The notes under the pieces are model-generated. The model did no database searches, was not told the origin of the DNA, and worked only from the letters and a program-made list of their open reading frames with translations. Made by a program: the position numbers and the translations under genes. Source: Evernia prunastri (lineage: Eukaryota > Ascomycota > Lecanoromycetes > Lecanorales > Parmeliaceae). Taken from it: a stretch of DNA of 64,000 nucleotides. Below are positions 11,701 through 22,132 of the stretch, in pieces. The first letter of the stretch is position 1. Each line of letters opens with the position of its first letter. Where the stretch lies: NCBI GenBank assembly GCA_003184365.1, contig NKYR01000065.1:153149-217148 (forward strand). The letters are read 5' to 3'.

Positions 11701-14700
11701 TGAAGATCTCTTCCTCAGAGAAAAAGCCTTTCAGTTCGGGGAGCCACGAATGCATATGCTGGACAAGTAAAGTTTTGGTGCCAATCAATGTTGGTGACGA
11801 CTCCTCCATCAAGCCATTGAAGGCGCCAAAGACGTCCTTGATATCTCGCTTGAAGATTGCTTCGGTATTGGCACCAATACCGGCCTCTCTAGTCTCTTGC
11901 TTCCTCCGGGCACACACGATAAACTTCAGCAATTGACGGCCGACCTTGAATGCTGCGCGAACCCGCCTAGATTTATTTGGGTCGGCGGGATTTGCCAAGA
12001 GCCGAAGGTAGCTCCTTATCAAGCAAGGGGTCGCGAAGGGGTGATCGAATCTTGTTTCCGCATAAGTATCCACGAAAGGTCCTAAATTGAATCGGCGGTC
12101 GTGTACGATGCCTAAGACCGTTACAAGAGCGTTGAAAGTCAAGTCCTCGTACTCGTCCTTTCCATCGTACCCTGCAAGAATGCTGAACAAAGCGCCGAAG
12201 ACTTCGTTGACCAGCTTGACGATCTCGATCTCTGGCACGAACACGAAACGTTTTAGAAGATCAAGAATCTGGCTTTCTGGTTGCTCTCTCCACCTCAAAA
12301 TTCCAAGCAAGATCGTATCTTGTGAAAAGAAAGTACTGCATAGTTTGGTTTCGAGCTTGAGTGTAGCAATTGGACCGGTCAGAGCCTCGTCCTTCAGGTC
12401 TCCGTATTTGCCTTTCGAGTTCCATGGAAGCGCTAGGTAAGCTCCTCGGCCATTATCTGAGCTCGAAGTCAATTTGTCGTACACATACAGTAGAGGTGCA
12501 TGAGCCCCGTCCTTTATGAACGCCCCCTCCGTCCAAAGAGGCATCCAGCTCAGCGCAAACGGGAAACCAGGAGCATCGGCTATGCTCATTATCAGATGGG
12601 CCGCAGGTACATCATCAGTAGGTATGACGAGTTTAATCATCTGATCCCAAAGCTCACTTCTCTCGACTGCAGACGTACGCCAGGCTGTTTGCCCCAGGCT
12701 GTTGGAGCCTGGGAAGATGCAGCGCTCGATCCGCTCGCCAGAGTTTTTGCGGACTTCCAGTGTGAGTTGAACATTCTTCAATTCCAAGCTTGACGCAATT
12801 TGTACAGTGCGCTCTGGGTGTGACAACAAGGCTTGATGGGGCAAGAAAACTTCAGATATCCTAACATAGATATCGGACCGGGACTTGGTTGGAGCACCCG
12901 GGAAATCTGTCTTTGGCGTGGGTACAATGTTCTGAAGTAGGGTAGGTGTCCGATCAATCAGACCGTTGGCATCCGGGTCTGCAAAAGACTGAAAAGACAG
13001 ACGAACGTGTTCCATGGGCTTGCATCTGGTGTATGCACCATTCCGACTGAAGGCCAGTTCACGAATGAGCTCGTCCCAGTCGTCTGTTGAATTCAAGGTA
13101 TCCGCGCTCGCATTTGCCACAGCAGGCGTCCAGATGGATACACTTTGATCTGCGGTCACGCCATGCCTCAAAAGATGCTTGATATTGAAGACACCAACCC
13201 CAACACTTCTTTTCACGTATTGCGTCCCGTGTTGCGTTGAGGGACGGGAGCCATCCCCAGTTGTGGGCCTTGAACCGTTTTCAAGAGAAGAAGCCTCTGG
13301 TGTAGATGGCAATTGAGTTGTTCTGGAACCATGCTGTGCCCTTCGAACACTGCCGAATTGTTTCTGTGCCCACATAAGACTCTGTCTACCTCCCTTAATC
13401 GACCCTGAATTTGAGAAGCCACTGGTGTTGGGCCTTGACGGTGATGCATTTTCGTCAACGGGATACGCCCTCCTCGGTTGACTGAAAGAAGAGTTCTGTA
13501 TCGCTTGGCTCGCTTGGACCTTGACGACAAGGTACAGTTCTATATCCGATCTCGAGAGATCTCCAATATCATTGGAAGTTAGATCAGTGAATAGAGTCCG
13601 ATATCTACCTGCAGAGGCGAACTTCTCGAACTCTTCTTGTGGTGGAAGGTCGAGCACGAAGGACTCCGTCAGCGCTTTCGGCGGCTCTCCTAGATTTCGA
13701 GAACAGAGGTAGAATGTAAGCGCAGGTGAGATGAGGCCGTTATTCGCATACGCTTTCACATCGACCATGAGATGATAGAGGTTGATGGGGTCGTGCTGGA
13801 AGATTGGTGGTCTATCAAGCAGACTCATCGTGGATTGAAGTTTTGTCATCTCAATAGCCGAGTCATCCCCCGTCAATAATCGACCGCGCTGCTTCGGATC
13901 CCGCACGATGATCTCGCTGTTGAGCATTTTGTTGCCATCGACAAGATTCCAGACTACCTCCTCCCGCAGTGCATCGAGTTCTCGAGCTGTGAGAACGCCA
14001 TGTAGGAGCTGCCTACGAGCGAGGTCGAGACGAGTCACCAGATCTGAGACTTTTCCGAGGACGGAGTAGCGTCGACCGAGCAGCAGCTCGTGTAGGTTCT
14101 TGGAATGCCACTCGCGCAGGCAGGAAGCGATCTCATCAACCAACGGCTCGGAACTGGATGTGGGCGTCTCGTCGCCAATTTTCAGCATAGGGACAGGGGC
14201 CTGTGGTCGCTTTATGTTTTGGGCTTGGGAGGTTTCAGACGTTGGGGTGAACGGTCCTGGTGACGACCTTGGCTGCGAAGCTGTGAAGGATCGATGGGAC
14301 AACTGCCGTGCGAGACCCTGATCATTAGTGGGATTCGGCAGATGTTGAGAAGATGTGCGAGTTGGCCACTGAGGAGCAGGAGAAGTCTTGGGGCTGCCTC
14401 CATTCATGGCAGACCTCGTTCCTGGATTATCACTGATTCTGTTTCGGCGGATGCTACCTCTGTGAACCAAAGAGCTCTGGCGTCGAGGGGTGTCGCCATT
14501 TGATTGGTCAAACTTCGGACTGTCGCTATTGGTCACGGAACTATGCGCGTGTCCGTCTAGTCCAGCATCTCCCAAAACTTCTCGAACCTCCACACAACAT
14601 CTGGGAAAGATGCCGGAGAATACCCTTGTCTCCAACGTTTGTCCTTTGACGCTTGTCAAACCAGCAAGCAAAGAGGGCGGGGCAACGAGGTATCCGCGCA

Positions 14701-14839
14701 ACCACGAAGCATCCTGGCCACCTTGCTCAATGATATACAGCTCGTCACCAATTTCGAGAGGAAGATCTGCCGGAGAGGAGGCTTGGAAGGGATAGGTAGC
14801 AACGGCGAAGGCCATCCGAGGTAAGGGACGCCATGGCAT
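8756..14839 (-). CDS. DCK1: DOCK-family Rho/Rac guanine-nucleotide exchange factor (Dck1-like)
   Basis: Fungal DOCK/CZH-type GEF, expected to activate Rho/Rac-family GTPases and in yeast to act with the ELMO homologue Lmo1 at membranes. Intronless, 2027 aa from the ATG at 14839 (MPWRPLPRMAFAVATYPF); a further Met lies 8 residues later. Domains: SH3 at about residues 8-85 (ALYPF-like YPFQASS, then GDELYIIEQ and GIFPRCCVEV); a Ser/Thr/Pro-rich linker; DHR-1/C2-DOCK at about 650-830 (SDIYVRISEVFLP, FPFALSWMPL); a long helical armadillo-like middle; DHR-2 at about 1500-1850 (YFEMIKYFEEGEAWHSAL, YRGLGFPSSLRDKQFIYE). The last ~130 residues are a Ser-rich tail with a basic end. Length and order fit fungal DOCKs. 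The longer open frame upstream begins with GTG and was not used. Confidence 0.9.
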   Translation of the reverse strand: MPWRPLPRMAFAVATYPFQASSPADLPLEIGDELYIIEQGGQDASWLRGYLVAPPSLLAGLTSVKGQTLETRVFSGIFPRCCVEVREVLGDAGLDGHAHSSVTNSDSPKFDQSNGDTPRRQSSLVHRGSIRRNRISDNPGTRSAMNGGSPKTSPAPQWPTRTSSQHLPNPTNDQGLARQLSHRSFTASQPRSSPGPFTPTSETSQAQNIKRPQAPVPMLKIGDETPTSSSEPLVDEIASCLREWHSKNLHELLLGRRYSVLGKVSDLVTRLDLARRQLLHGVLTARELDALREEVVWNLVDGNKMLNSEIIVRDPKQRGRLLTGDDSAIEMTKLQSTMSLLDRPPIFQHDPINLYHLMVDVKAYANNGLISPALTFYLCSRNLGEPPKALTESFVLDLPPQEEFEKFASAGRYRTLFTDLTSNDIGDLSRSDIELYLVVKVQASQAIQNSSFSQPRRAYPVDENASPSRPNTSGFSNSGSIKGGRQSLMWAQKQFGSVRRAQHGSRTTQLPSTPEASSLENGSRPTTGDGSRPSTQHGTQYVKRSVGVGVFNIKHLLRHGVTADQSVSIWTPAVANASADTLNSTDDWDELIRELAFSRNGAYTRCKPMEHVRLSFQSFADPDANGLIDRTPTLLQNIVPTPKTDFPGAPTKSRSDIYVRISEVFLPHQALLSHPERTVQIASSLELKNVQLTLEVRKNSGERIERCIFPGSNSLGQTAWRTSAVERSELWDQMIKLVIPTDDVPAAHLIMSIADAPGFPFALSWMPLWTEGAFIKDGAHAPLLYVYDKLTSSSDNGRGAYLALPWNSKGKYGDLKDEALTGPIATLKLETKLCSTFFSQDTILLGILRWREQPESQILDLLKRFVFVPEIEIVKLVNEVFGALFSILAGYDGKDEYEDLTFNALVTVLGIVHDRRFNLGPFVDTYAETRFDHPFATPCLIRSYLRLLANPADPNKSRRVRAAFKVGRQLLKFIVCARRKQETREAGIGANTEAIFKRDIKDVFGAFNGLMEESSPTLIGTKTLLVQHMHSWLPELKGFFSEEEIFKMATDFLGSCERVEGKLVLYKLVFILNLTTADLFSEGDIEQQVTRAIAGWMDPYWGVNKDSTQWREQVRLCCSIAANQAKQSRFKDPGYFTKAIESYHSLLVSGKPKNDQLSILYPTTYPFPSKSLASPAAFDEVITELAGLLATLAGTHFSSQRVDANLLSPSLDVVMSILSGGAFPKEWLSLYIFHHKTSLQILESLFEVMVVNYIPFIDDADEFNTELWSKYLLTLLTLVKSDTLALETFPEQKRRAVWKIAGDVRQQGAALLKRSWEAIGWEASPDEQIRYGLSRLGGFQVQYVPSLVAPIIDLCLSVHEGLRNVAVRILQAMIISEWNLNEDLSVIQAEMIECFEMLFKSKNIGESLVQKMFVNELLSMFGSLATAPSDPMWQAIKGMISTIDELLELLAAVHSPDITESLRIMNTLQLMHFLKDMQKEDIFIRYVHQLAEVQSMLHNKTEAGLALRLHADLYTWKSTIVKPLADPAFPEQSSFDRKERLYFEMIKYFEEGEAWHSALSSYRELANQYEHSHYDFSKLARTQRAMATIYETISKGEWQLHRYFKVTYRGLGFPSSLRDKQFIYECEASERQSAFTDRMRQLHPAAQMTPNREEEDEEGQYLQIFSVSVYRDLDHPIYQQPKVVQSTRDYISSARPNRFAVTSKRHSPASGVHNQWIEKTLYKTKESFPTILRRSEIVAVDAIRLSPLQTAVERTARKSSELAALDKRLTSGEESDFTGLTDAIRSSVDPSSAATVAQYRQLLPTAPEEADEDTERPALSPLQNALQIALLDYTSILKHCLSHYTHLDNVPIRASLSKQFQGTFSPELALLAPNHTPGDHHLFASPPQSSAGKPSSVAPTLTNGANHASEELSSEPRSRPLSLLSFTFLKNSSANVHKANDASVSAPSDDGTSSAGKFSQATNSSVQSTSVNTTAPLPMEVSADRPTTSQSGRPGKVKKRFSRLGLSRMVSARDKTKPDPMNGVAEE

Positions 14840-16107
14840 GTCGACAGGCGCTGGCTCCACTCGGATGATACAAGAGGTGTTTGCTGGTCTGATCTGCCGG
14901 TGGCCTACGCCCTAGCCGAATAGGGTTGATTGTAAGCATCAATGCTTATTGATCATCGGTGTAGTCCATATATCCCGTCCTGCTCTTTCTGTTTGCTATT
15001 TCATACAAGTTGCCGAGGATGTCAAGGTAGGGAGCCGAGAGCTGGGAGCTTGAGTAGGAAGCGCTCAGATGACGATTATTAATTGAGAGGTTCTTGGCAG
15101 CAAAAGACACATGAACATCAGCAACTCCAGCAAGGTGTCGAGGCAAAGTATGGATTTCACGAAGGACGAACTGAAAACGGATTCCGAGGTGACATAAATT
15201 TGGCGTGCATGGACCATTTTCCGACAGGCTTGGCAGTGTTACAGGGGCTTTTAGCCATGTTTATCCGCCAGAAGCCGCTACTTTAGAGTACTGTTTTACC
15301 CGCCAGCCGTCCCATACTCCAGGCGTCCCCCCACTCCCGAGGTCCGGCTACATACCTATGTTATACTACTAGGTATACTATTTACAAATCTCACCATCAC
15401 GCCGCTCCTCCCAATTCCCAACCCACATTTCTATTCAACCCTCAAGCTTCGGAAGGGCTCCACATGGATAGGCCATCCAGCTCACTGATCATGTCGTTCG
15501 GTCCACTAGCTAATTACGTTACATGGGCGCTTGCTTTTCGCTATATCCTTTCGAACAATAAGGCCAAAGGATATTTACTCTGTCAGTAGCATATTCTGGG
15601 GAAAGCGTTCTTGTTTGACAGCGGACTCCTGTACGAGAAGGCTAGAGCGTAAGGGCCATGGCTTTTGTGCGCCCTCTCCATGTAGTATTTCCTATGTCTA
15701 ATGCGCCAAATGAAGTTGTTTTGTCGGGACTCATGGTCATACGTCTCATAGGTTAGGTTAGTCATTCGTGATACCGGAGGGCGTCTCCTTGCAGTGCCCC
15801 CCACGGCATCCTCGGCTGCCATTTCAAAATACCTGTCTCTATGCATGAGAGACCAGACTTATGTGCGTTGTTCTGGTTGTCGCGTGCTCTTTGGACACGC
15901 GTACCTGCAGACGGTAGTTAGATCGTGGCAATGCGGGCACCACTACATCGAGGCAACAGAATCAGAGGGTTCTCCTGTCAAGTAGGACTTGAGACCTTGC
16001 GCTGCTGCAAAGCTGGTCGATGACAATATATCGTTCTTCATGAATTGATAATTAAGTGAAATTTCTTGTTATTCTACAAGAAAGATGTCGCACCCCCTAC
16101 CCTATTA
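14840..16107. other. Intergenic region, no supported gene
   Basis: About 1.27 kb between two minus-strand genes. An AT-rich patch (15345-15390) and a TTTAGAGTAC motif near 15284 stand out; the latter recurs elsewhere in the window. An 87-codon frame on the minus strand (15846-15583) and a 63-codon frame on the plus strand (15794-15985) overlap each other. Neither has a recognisable domain, and I leave both unassigned. Confidence 0.35.
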
Positions 16108-18631
16108 TCAATAACCCGGACCCTGAGAACCCTCGCACGCCTTGCCCTCGCTGGCCTCAAACGGACACCAGTTGTCCGATCCACCCGCCGCGCTGAGATA
16201 GTCGGCGGCTTGCGTCGGGATGTTGTCTCGAAAGTACGAAGTGACCCCTCCAATGGTGATGTTGGCCAGGTCCGACATGCACTGGCAAGCCCGTACTGAG
16301 ATTGATAGTTGCTGTTCGGCACCGACGCTAGGTTGTTCAGCACGCAGACGGGGAGGTTGTACATCCCAGGAGTCCACTGCGACACATTCATAATGGCCTC
16401 TGAGGTTCCTTCGTCGAGGACTGCTTCCCCGTTGGGATTCGAGATCTGCGAGGCCCAAGCATCTGTTGCGTTGAAACTGGGTCGCTCAGGTCAGCTGTTG
16501 CTACTTTTTGATAGCAGAATGCCCGTCACTCACTTGAAACCGTTGGCGAGGTACCCATTCACAGATGACTCTATCATAAAGACTGGATTGTAAGTGATAT
16601 CGTTGACGCTGAAGTCTTTGATGTAGAAAGATTGCGGCCGACTATTGCTCTGAGCGCCGGAAAATGCACTACACAATGTATGAGTAGAGGGGTTGCACAG
16701 CGTTCGACGCCACACTGACTTGTACAATACGGCCATCCCATGATCCATGCATGAAGCTATTACACTGTCATTCCAACTTTGAGGGAAGTCGTGGCGTCCC
16801 TTTCCAACCCAATCCTTTTGGCAGATGTCCTTTGTGAAAGAGCCCCACGAATTCGAGCAATCGAGTTGTTGAACCTGGCCATACGGTATCTTCCGTCGAG
16901 ATGAGCAAGCTGTTCTGCGGGATATAGACGAGATCTTGACTTACATAGACAATATAAACGTAATTCTCCTTGTAGTAACTGTTGACTAGAGCTGAAACGA
17001 ATTGATTTTCGAAATACTCTGTAGCTTGCAACGGAGGGCCATCTCTGTTTGTACCCGTGGCATCGGTCTCCGCAAGGCTTGTTTGTGCCGTGAGAAATTT
17101 GCCACCCTTCAGGTACTCCGTAATATTAGCTCCGTTCAGCCAGACTGCGTTGCTTAAGTCGTAGATTGAGTCAGAGAGCGACGCCACCAATGACTCGCCG
17201 ATCGAGCTGTCTGTCCAGATTCTGAAATACTTTAGCTTCGGAAGGATAATTTTTTGTGGCCACGAACACTTACTGCTCAAATTGATAATCCGTCTGCACT
17301 TCTGCGGCGGTCAGTGCACCGGTATCGCCAGCGAAACCAAATATTGCAGCCGACCCTATCACCCCTGCCACAAAATACTATGCAAAATTGTTAGCTTCGT
17401 GCCTTCTTGTTGATCATCATACAGACTTACTGCTGCACCTGCAGCAATGAAGATAACAGCAATCAGAGTCAAAATAGTATTCTGCCGAACATGAGTAATC
17501 ATCGACGTTTGGCGCTTCTTGTCTCAATTTACCACAATAGGAAGTGCCTTGTACCATGTCGCTGAAACACCGCTAGGCATATCCACAAATATCTGTTGAC
17601 GACCATTAGAGTTACCATTTTGCTAGCCCCAGACTACTCACAGCGCCCAAGCCTAGGTATATACGTTCCATGTCGGCGTTTGCCCACTGAAGTGCGACAT
17701 ATATATTGTTGAGAAGGACCATGAAATCTAAATGCCACTTAGTGAATTGATTTTGGCGTGAAGACTGAATACTCACTCCTCATAGCATACATGACAAGGT
17801 AAGCTGCGACTTTATAAGTTGTAAGCTCAGACCGAGCGCTTGTGGCGAGATTGTGGCAAGTCCCGATCCAATTACAGTTGTTTATCGGGCCATCTGTAAC
17901 ATTGCACTGATCGTATGCCGAACCCTCCCCATCAGTAAAATCGTTGTAAAAAGTGTCCATGAATGAACCAGTCGAACCAAAACTACCATTCGTGTAGTTG
18001 GTATAGTAGACTGTTAAGAAATCATCAACGCTCCAGGCCTTCCATTGTGATGTATTGAAGGCAGGATCGGAGTTGCTGCCGCACTCCATCGCGACTGGTA
18101 AATCACACGGGAGTAAGGCCGTGATGGTAAGTGTAAAATCCGTAGAACGTCGTGACGACGTTGCATAACCCGTTATCATCCCACCAACTTTTACGGCGTT
18201 AGTAGTTTGCTGACGAATTGAACACAAGATAGCTTACGCCAGCTCCCATCAGTTGGAACCGTGAAAGTGTATGACACACTACCATTGAGAGACATAGACG
18301 TTTGATTCCTGTATGGAGCGGCGCCATTCCGGACAACCCATTTCGAAATGTTCTGCCCGTCGTCGCCCCAGCTTGACAGCTCTATACCAGAACTGACCAT
18401 AAAAGTCCAATTCTGGCCTAAATCCCCCATGCCATAGGTGCCGGGGTCGATGTCGAAGGAACCTGTGGGCATTACCAGCGAAGATGAATAGGAGACAGTG
18501 CTTGTCGTGCAAATGGATGGCATAGCTGCTGACACCGTGAAAGGGCCATCATCGCTGGCGACTGTGGATGCTAGCAATAAAACGAGTAGCAGCGACTTTG
18601 GGCTTGACGAAAGGAGTTTGCTGCCACCCAT
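16108..18631 (-). CDS. Secreted/membrane protein with multiple introns, DUF7872-like layout
   Basis: Unknown function. My model has ten exons: 18631-18238, 18187-17777, 17727-17642, 17592-17533, 17481-17431, 17377-17274, 17221-16945, 16874-16720, 16668-16534 and 16476-16108. Introns are 45-74 nt and almost all begin GTAAG/GTGAG. Residues 1-25 (MGGSKLL..LLVLLLASTVAS) are a signal peptide. The first half is rich in N-glycosylation sequons (NWT, NQT, NGS, NYT). A transmembrane helix (TILTLIAVIFIAAGAA, about residue 320) follows. Later blocks include a Cys/Trp-rich segment (DICQKDWVGKGRHDFPQSWN), MDHGMAVLY, FYIKDFSVNDITYNPVFM and CMSDLANITIGG. As I remember it, the layout resembles the fungal DUF7872 family (unverified). 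Within the last exon the frame must change near 16295, so a base may be missing or a tiny intron present. Confidence 0.7.
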
Positions 18632-20083
18632 CTTGGGTAGAGAATGGGCTGCGGGACAGAGGATAACAATGGAGAAACAGGGGTTGTGAACGACTCTGGT
18701 CCGCAAAAAGTCCCTCAAGAAGTCGGTACTAAAGCCATTTTGCCTGTGTATTCAGATCAAATCTAGGAACAATGAATATGCAGAGACGAAGACAATAAAA
18801 TAGATCTAGGGGAAAGCGGCTTGGGCACGGCCTGCGAGCCACAAGGATTTGAGAACAGGCAAATCCCCATAATTTAATATCCGAAGTTTGTAACAGCTTG
18901 TGACCACATGGTGGAGCCCTATTCTCTCTGGACTAAACCACATGTTTTAAAATTGCTCAGTGCAAAACTAACAAAACTGAAAGGCTGTACCACAAAAGCT
19001 TCTCACCATTCGGGCCGATCATGAGTTAGAAAAAGGAAGAAAAGGAATGAATAAGAACAACAAGTGATTAGAGAGCTCATCCGAAGCGATACATCAGTAC
19101 TTAGCCAAGGAAGCAGTATGCTGGCATTCTGCCATGGATGACTAGGCTAACAGTCAGGCATGGCTTATCATTCCAGGGTCGCAAATTGTTTCTACAGTAT
19201 ATTGATGATGAAGACATAAAGTTTGTCTTTGAGATTGGCCCCCCGAGTGTTTCGAAGATCGCCGGGAGTACCCGAGTTGACTCGGACAAAAGGGGTAAAC
19301 GGTTAAATGCACCGGCAAATGCTCCTCAAAGGCGGTAAAATGTCTTTAATCAGCACAAACATGACGCTCGATGTTCGTACTCCACATCCAACACCGAGTG
19401 AAACAGAGCAGTGGTAAAGCTCGAAAAGTCCTTCACCTCAGAGCGTGTTAACCAACTCGCTCGTAGTCTCAGCAGTCAAATGCCGTTGGCCTTTTTGATA
19501 TTCCGTACATGGGCTGTGACCCACCTGAGTGACGGGTGCTCGAGAAAGTCGACTTCGATCTGCAGAAGTCATCCGTTCTTGTCCAACAAGGCGCGAAATG
19601 GTTCGGTGAACTTGATACTCGCACACGTAATGTTATGATGGACAATGAGACACACTGTAAACTGAGGTAAGAGTTGTGAAGAGTAGTTGGAAGCTTACTC
19701 CAGTCGGAGCAATATGCCGTGGAACTCAGTGCAGAGTCCAATTTGAGCAGCATGCGCCTCATGGGTTCATAGAAGAAACCCATGAGAACTCGAGATCAGC
19801 TATGAGCACCGTCGATTTCAAGGCTTCCATGAGGCCAAGACTAAATAGCGACAAGGATGGTCGCGCAGAATCGAAGCGATGCCCGCGTTGCACCACATAA
19901 TATGCGCAAGAAGACGTGTATGCTCTGGGCAAATTAGGTGTTGTCGAAGGATGAATCTGCACTCCCTTCGCAACTTGAGGTAGACTACGCGGCAAAAAAA
20001 ATCATAGACAACCCCTTGCATTTGTCGCAAAGATTCGGAAAATGTCGGAATGCTGACAATCTGCCTATCCCAAATCTCTTCTC
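18632..20083. other. Gene-poor stretch
   Basis: About 1.45 kb without a supported gene. Short frames (19138-19338 plus, 19469-19783 minus, 19676-19900 plus) overlap on opposite strands and show no domain, signal peptide or splice partner. It contains the 5' region of the membrane-protein gene. Confidence 0.35.
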
Positions 20084-20438
20084 ATGAGCCGACGCTCGAC
20101 TTCAACGGAAAAAGAGCACCCACCCGTTGAAACCACAAAAGAAAGTGGTGAAGATGATGCGCATCATAGGCCGTGAGTAATCCTTCTGCGCAGCCCGCGC
20201 GATGTCCCCACGCTAATCTTGTAGCCATCGCTGCCGTAGTTGGAGCACCATACATAGCCGTCCGTCGTCATTGGAATGCCGAGAAGAGAATTTTTTTGAG
20301 AAGGATGATGATGGTAGTAGCCGGACGAAGGCCAGCTATGACGGTAAACAAGAGGCACTAGCTGGGGGACGGAGCGTAGCAGAGATTCTCCGAGGAGATT
20401 CGCGGGAGCTTACAAAGCTGAGAGACGCAGTGAAATAA
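20084..20438 (+). CDS. Small spliced gene, 100-aa unknown protein
   Basis: Not recognised. Two exons: 20084-20172 and 20225-20438. The 52-nt intron has a good donor (GTGAGT), a branch-like GCTAAT and the acceptor TTGTAG. Splicing gives 100 aa: a hydrophilic N-terminus (MSRRSTSTEKEHPPVE), an acidic central part (ENFFEKDDDGSS) and a helical end (AEILRGDSRELTKLRDAVK). No membrane segment or signal peptide. Neither exon is long enough to draw attention alone, and the frame is open only after splicing. A second frame starting at ATG 20157 also stays open across the same intron (50 aa), so which one is used is uncertain. I prefer the longer frame. Confidence 0.5.
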
Positions 20439-20699
20439 GTCGGCCTGGCTTTGACTCCACTCCATTCGTCTGATCGTACTCTTCTACCGGCGTTTAGGAT
20501 ACGCCAAGCTCTCTTTCCTTTGTGTTGTGGCGGAACCTCTTGTTAATTGTCGCATATCGCATGCTCTCGAGGTATACTAGCAAGTAAGACGCAATGGTCA
20601 CGGTGCCCAGACTCCTACTTTCGGGAGCTAAATCCCTTTTGGTGTTGTCGAAGGATGCCTACATTGAAAACAAGAACTTTGATCCCCAATGACCGAGCC

Positions 20700-21134
20700 A
20701 TGCAATCCCCCATTCTGTTCGGTATATTGGCCATCCTCCTGTTGCAAAACGCGAGCGCACATCTAGACATACATCTGAAGCTGGGCCTCGCTCTTGGAAA
20801 CTAACCCCACCAGAAGCGCCGTTGCGACACGTGGCAGACTTTCCTCACCCCAGACGGCTGGAAAATGTCGTACATTACTTTCGAGCACTTCATGCCAATT
20901 GAAGTCGCAGCTGCTGAACTACAACGGCTCTACCTCATCCTTGCTGTAAGCGCCTTCACCAGCCAATATGGTTCGCTGGCCCCTTCCAACGTGGTAGTTC
21001 TCCACTTCGGGTGGGTTCACTCCAGAATATTCGTTGACGTTTGTAGGTCCGAGCGGAACCGAATTGGGGGTCTCGTTGCAAGTGAGGGATTGGAGTTGAA
21101 CTGTACACGAGGAGTCCGCCTCCTAGTTCCGTGA
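20700..21134 (+). pseudogene. Possible decayed small secreted-protein gene
   Basis: An ATG at 20700 opens a clear signal-peptide-like start (MQSPILFGILAILLLQNASA) but the frame stops at 20802-20804. The same frame then continues open to 21134 and contains protein-like sequence (CDTWQTFLTPDGWKMSYITF, then EHFMPIEVAAAELQRLYLIL). Together they would make a secreted protein of about 145 aa interrupted by one TAA. No intron that removes the stop is obvious. It may be a pseudogene, or two unrelated frames may lie in register by chance. The second part vaguely recalls small fungal proteins with an 'FEHF.P...AA..L...Y' core; this is an impression only. Confidence 0.3.
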
Positions 21135-22132
21135 AACCAAACTGGCGCTCATGTTCAAGCAACCTTCCAATCTTGAATGTAATATAACAATGCAACAGTT
21201 GTCTTATAGTGGTAACAGCCATATGTCTAGCGGTCAAAAGCTGCGAGAACTGTGTCCATGTCGGTGCATGATTTCCGGCAAAGATGAACTAGAGAGACAA
21301 TGCCTCTATTTCAACGTGAAAGCTTCGGTGGAAGGTCATTTTCTTGAGCGGGCTTTTGAGGCGTTGTCGAGCTTGCTGTCCAAATCGAGCCGATCTGTTT
21401 GCGAACCCACTGCCGAGTCTTAATCAATGTCAGCGTAATCCTACCACTTTATCCAGGCAGAAGGTATAGTTTACTCCTTCAAAAGGCTTGACGTCTCTCC
21501 CTGCCATCTCCCCCCAATCCATGAAGAGAACCCCATATACCAGGATGACTACAGGAGCAATGAGCAATGAGCATTCAGATATACTTGGACATGGCGAAAG
21601 GGCACTGACGAAAGGAGCTTCCAGAGGCAGCGAGCTTTACAGACTTGGTCCACCAAGGCCGTGAATATCGTAGCTTGGACCGTCGTCTATACCTGCGCTC
21701 TAGACGAAATTGGTATTTGGGGTGGAGCTTTGTGAAGTCGGGCGGCCATTCTTTCTGGGCTTTGTAGGGATTGTTGTGAATAGTAAGCCGCGGAGCTTCG
21801 CCCAGCCGCCTCAAGGTCGACTTGAACATATTGATCCCGAGACACACTGTTGGAACGAAAAGACGTTGCAGACGAAAGTCGTCTCGAATTGAAGCCCGTT
21901 GGTTCGGATAGCGGGCTTGGCACCCTGGACTACGCTAGCAGGGGTCCGCAAATAACAGAGCCGCAACTTTTTGATATTGACTCAGAGGTAGAGCATTGCG
22001 TTCAGCATAAAACCACGCATGACTCATGGGCTACAACCCATTACTAGATCGCGCGTTGTACTTATCAATATTGTCCCTGTCCCTCATACTTTCCAACACT
22101 TAAGACTACAGTTATTACGGACGAATACAGCT
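21135..22132. other. Intergenic, with a Ser-rich minus-strand frame
   Basis: No complete gene. A minus-strand frame (about 21924-21687) reads as a Ser/Gln-rich tail (TGFNSRRLSSATSFRSNSVS, then DQYVQVDLEAAGRSSAAYY), like the cytosolic end of many fungal membrane proteins, and ends just after a GTATAG donor-like site. I found no upstream exons before LeuRS, so it may be a fragment. The last ~100 bases are the LeuRS 5' region. Confidence 0.3.

Noticed and set aside
14840..14860. Seven extra N-terminal codons of the DOCK frame
   Set aside because: They begin with GTG; the ATG at 14839 gives the usual MPWRPLPR start.
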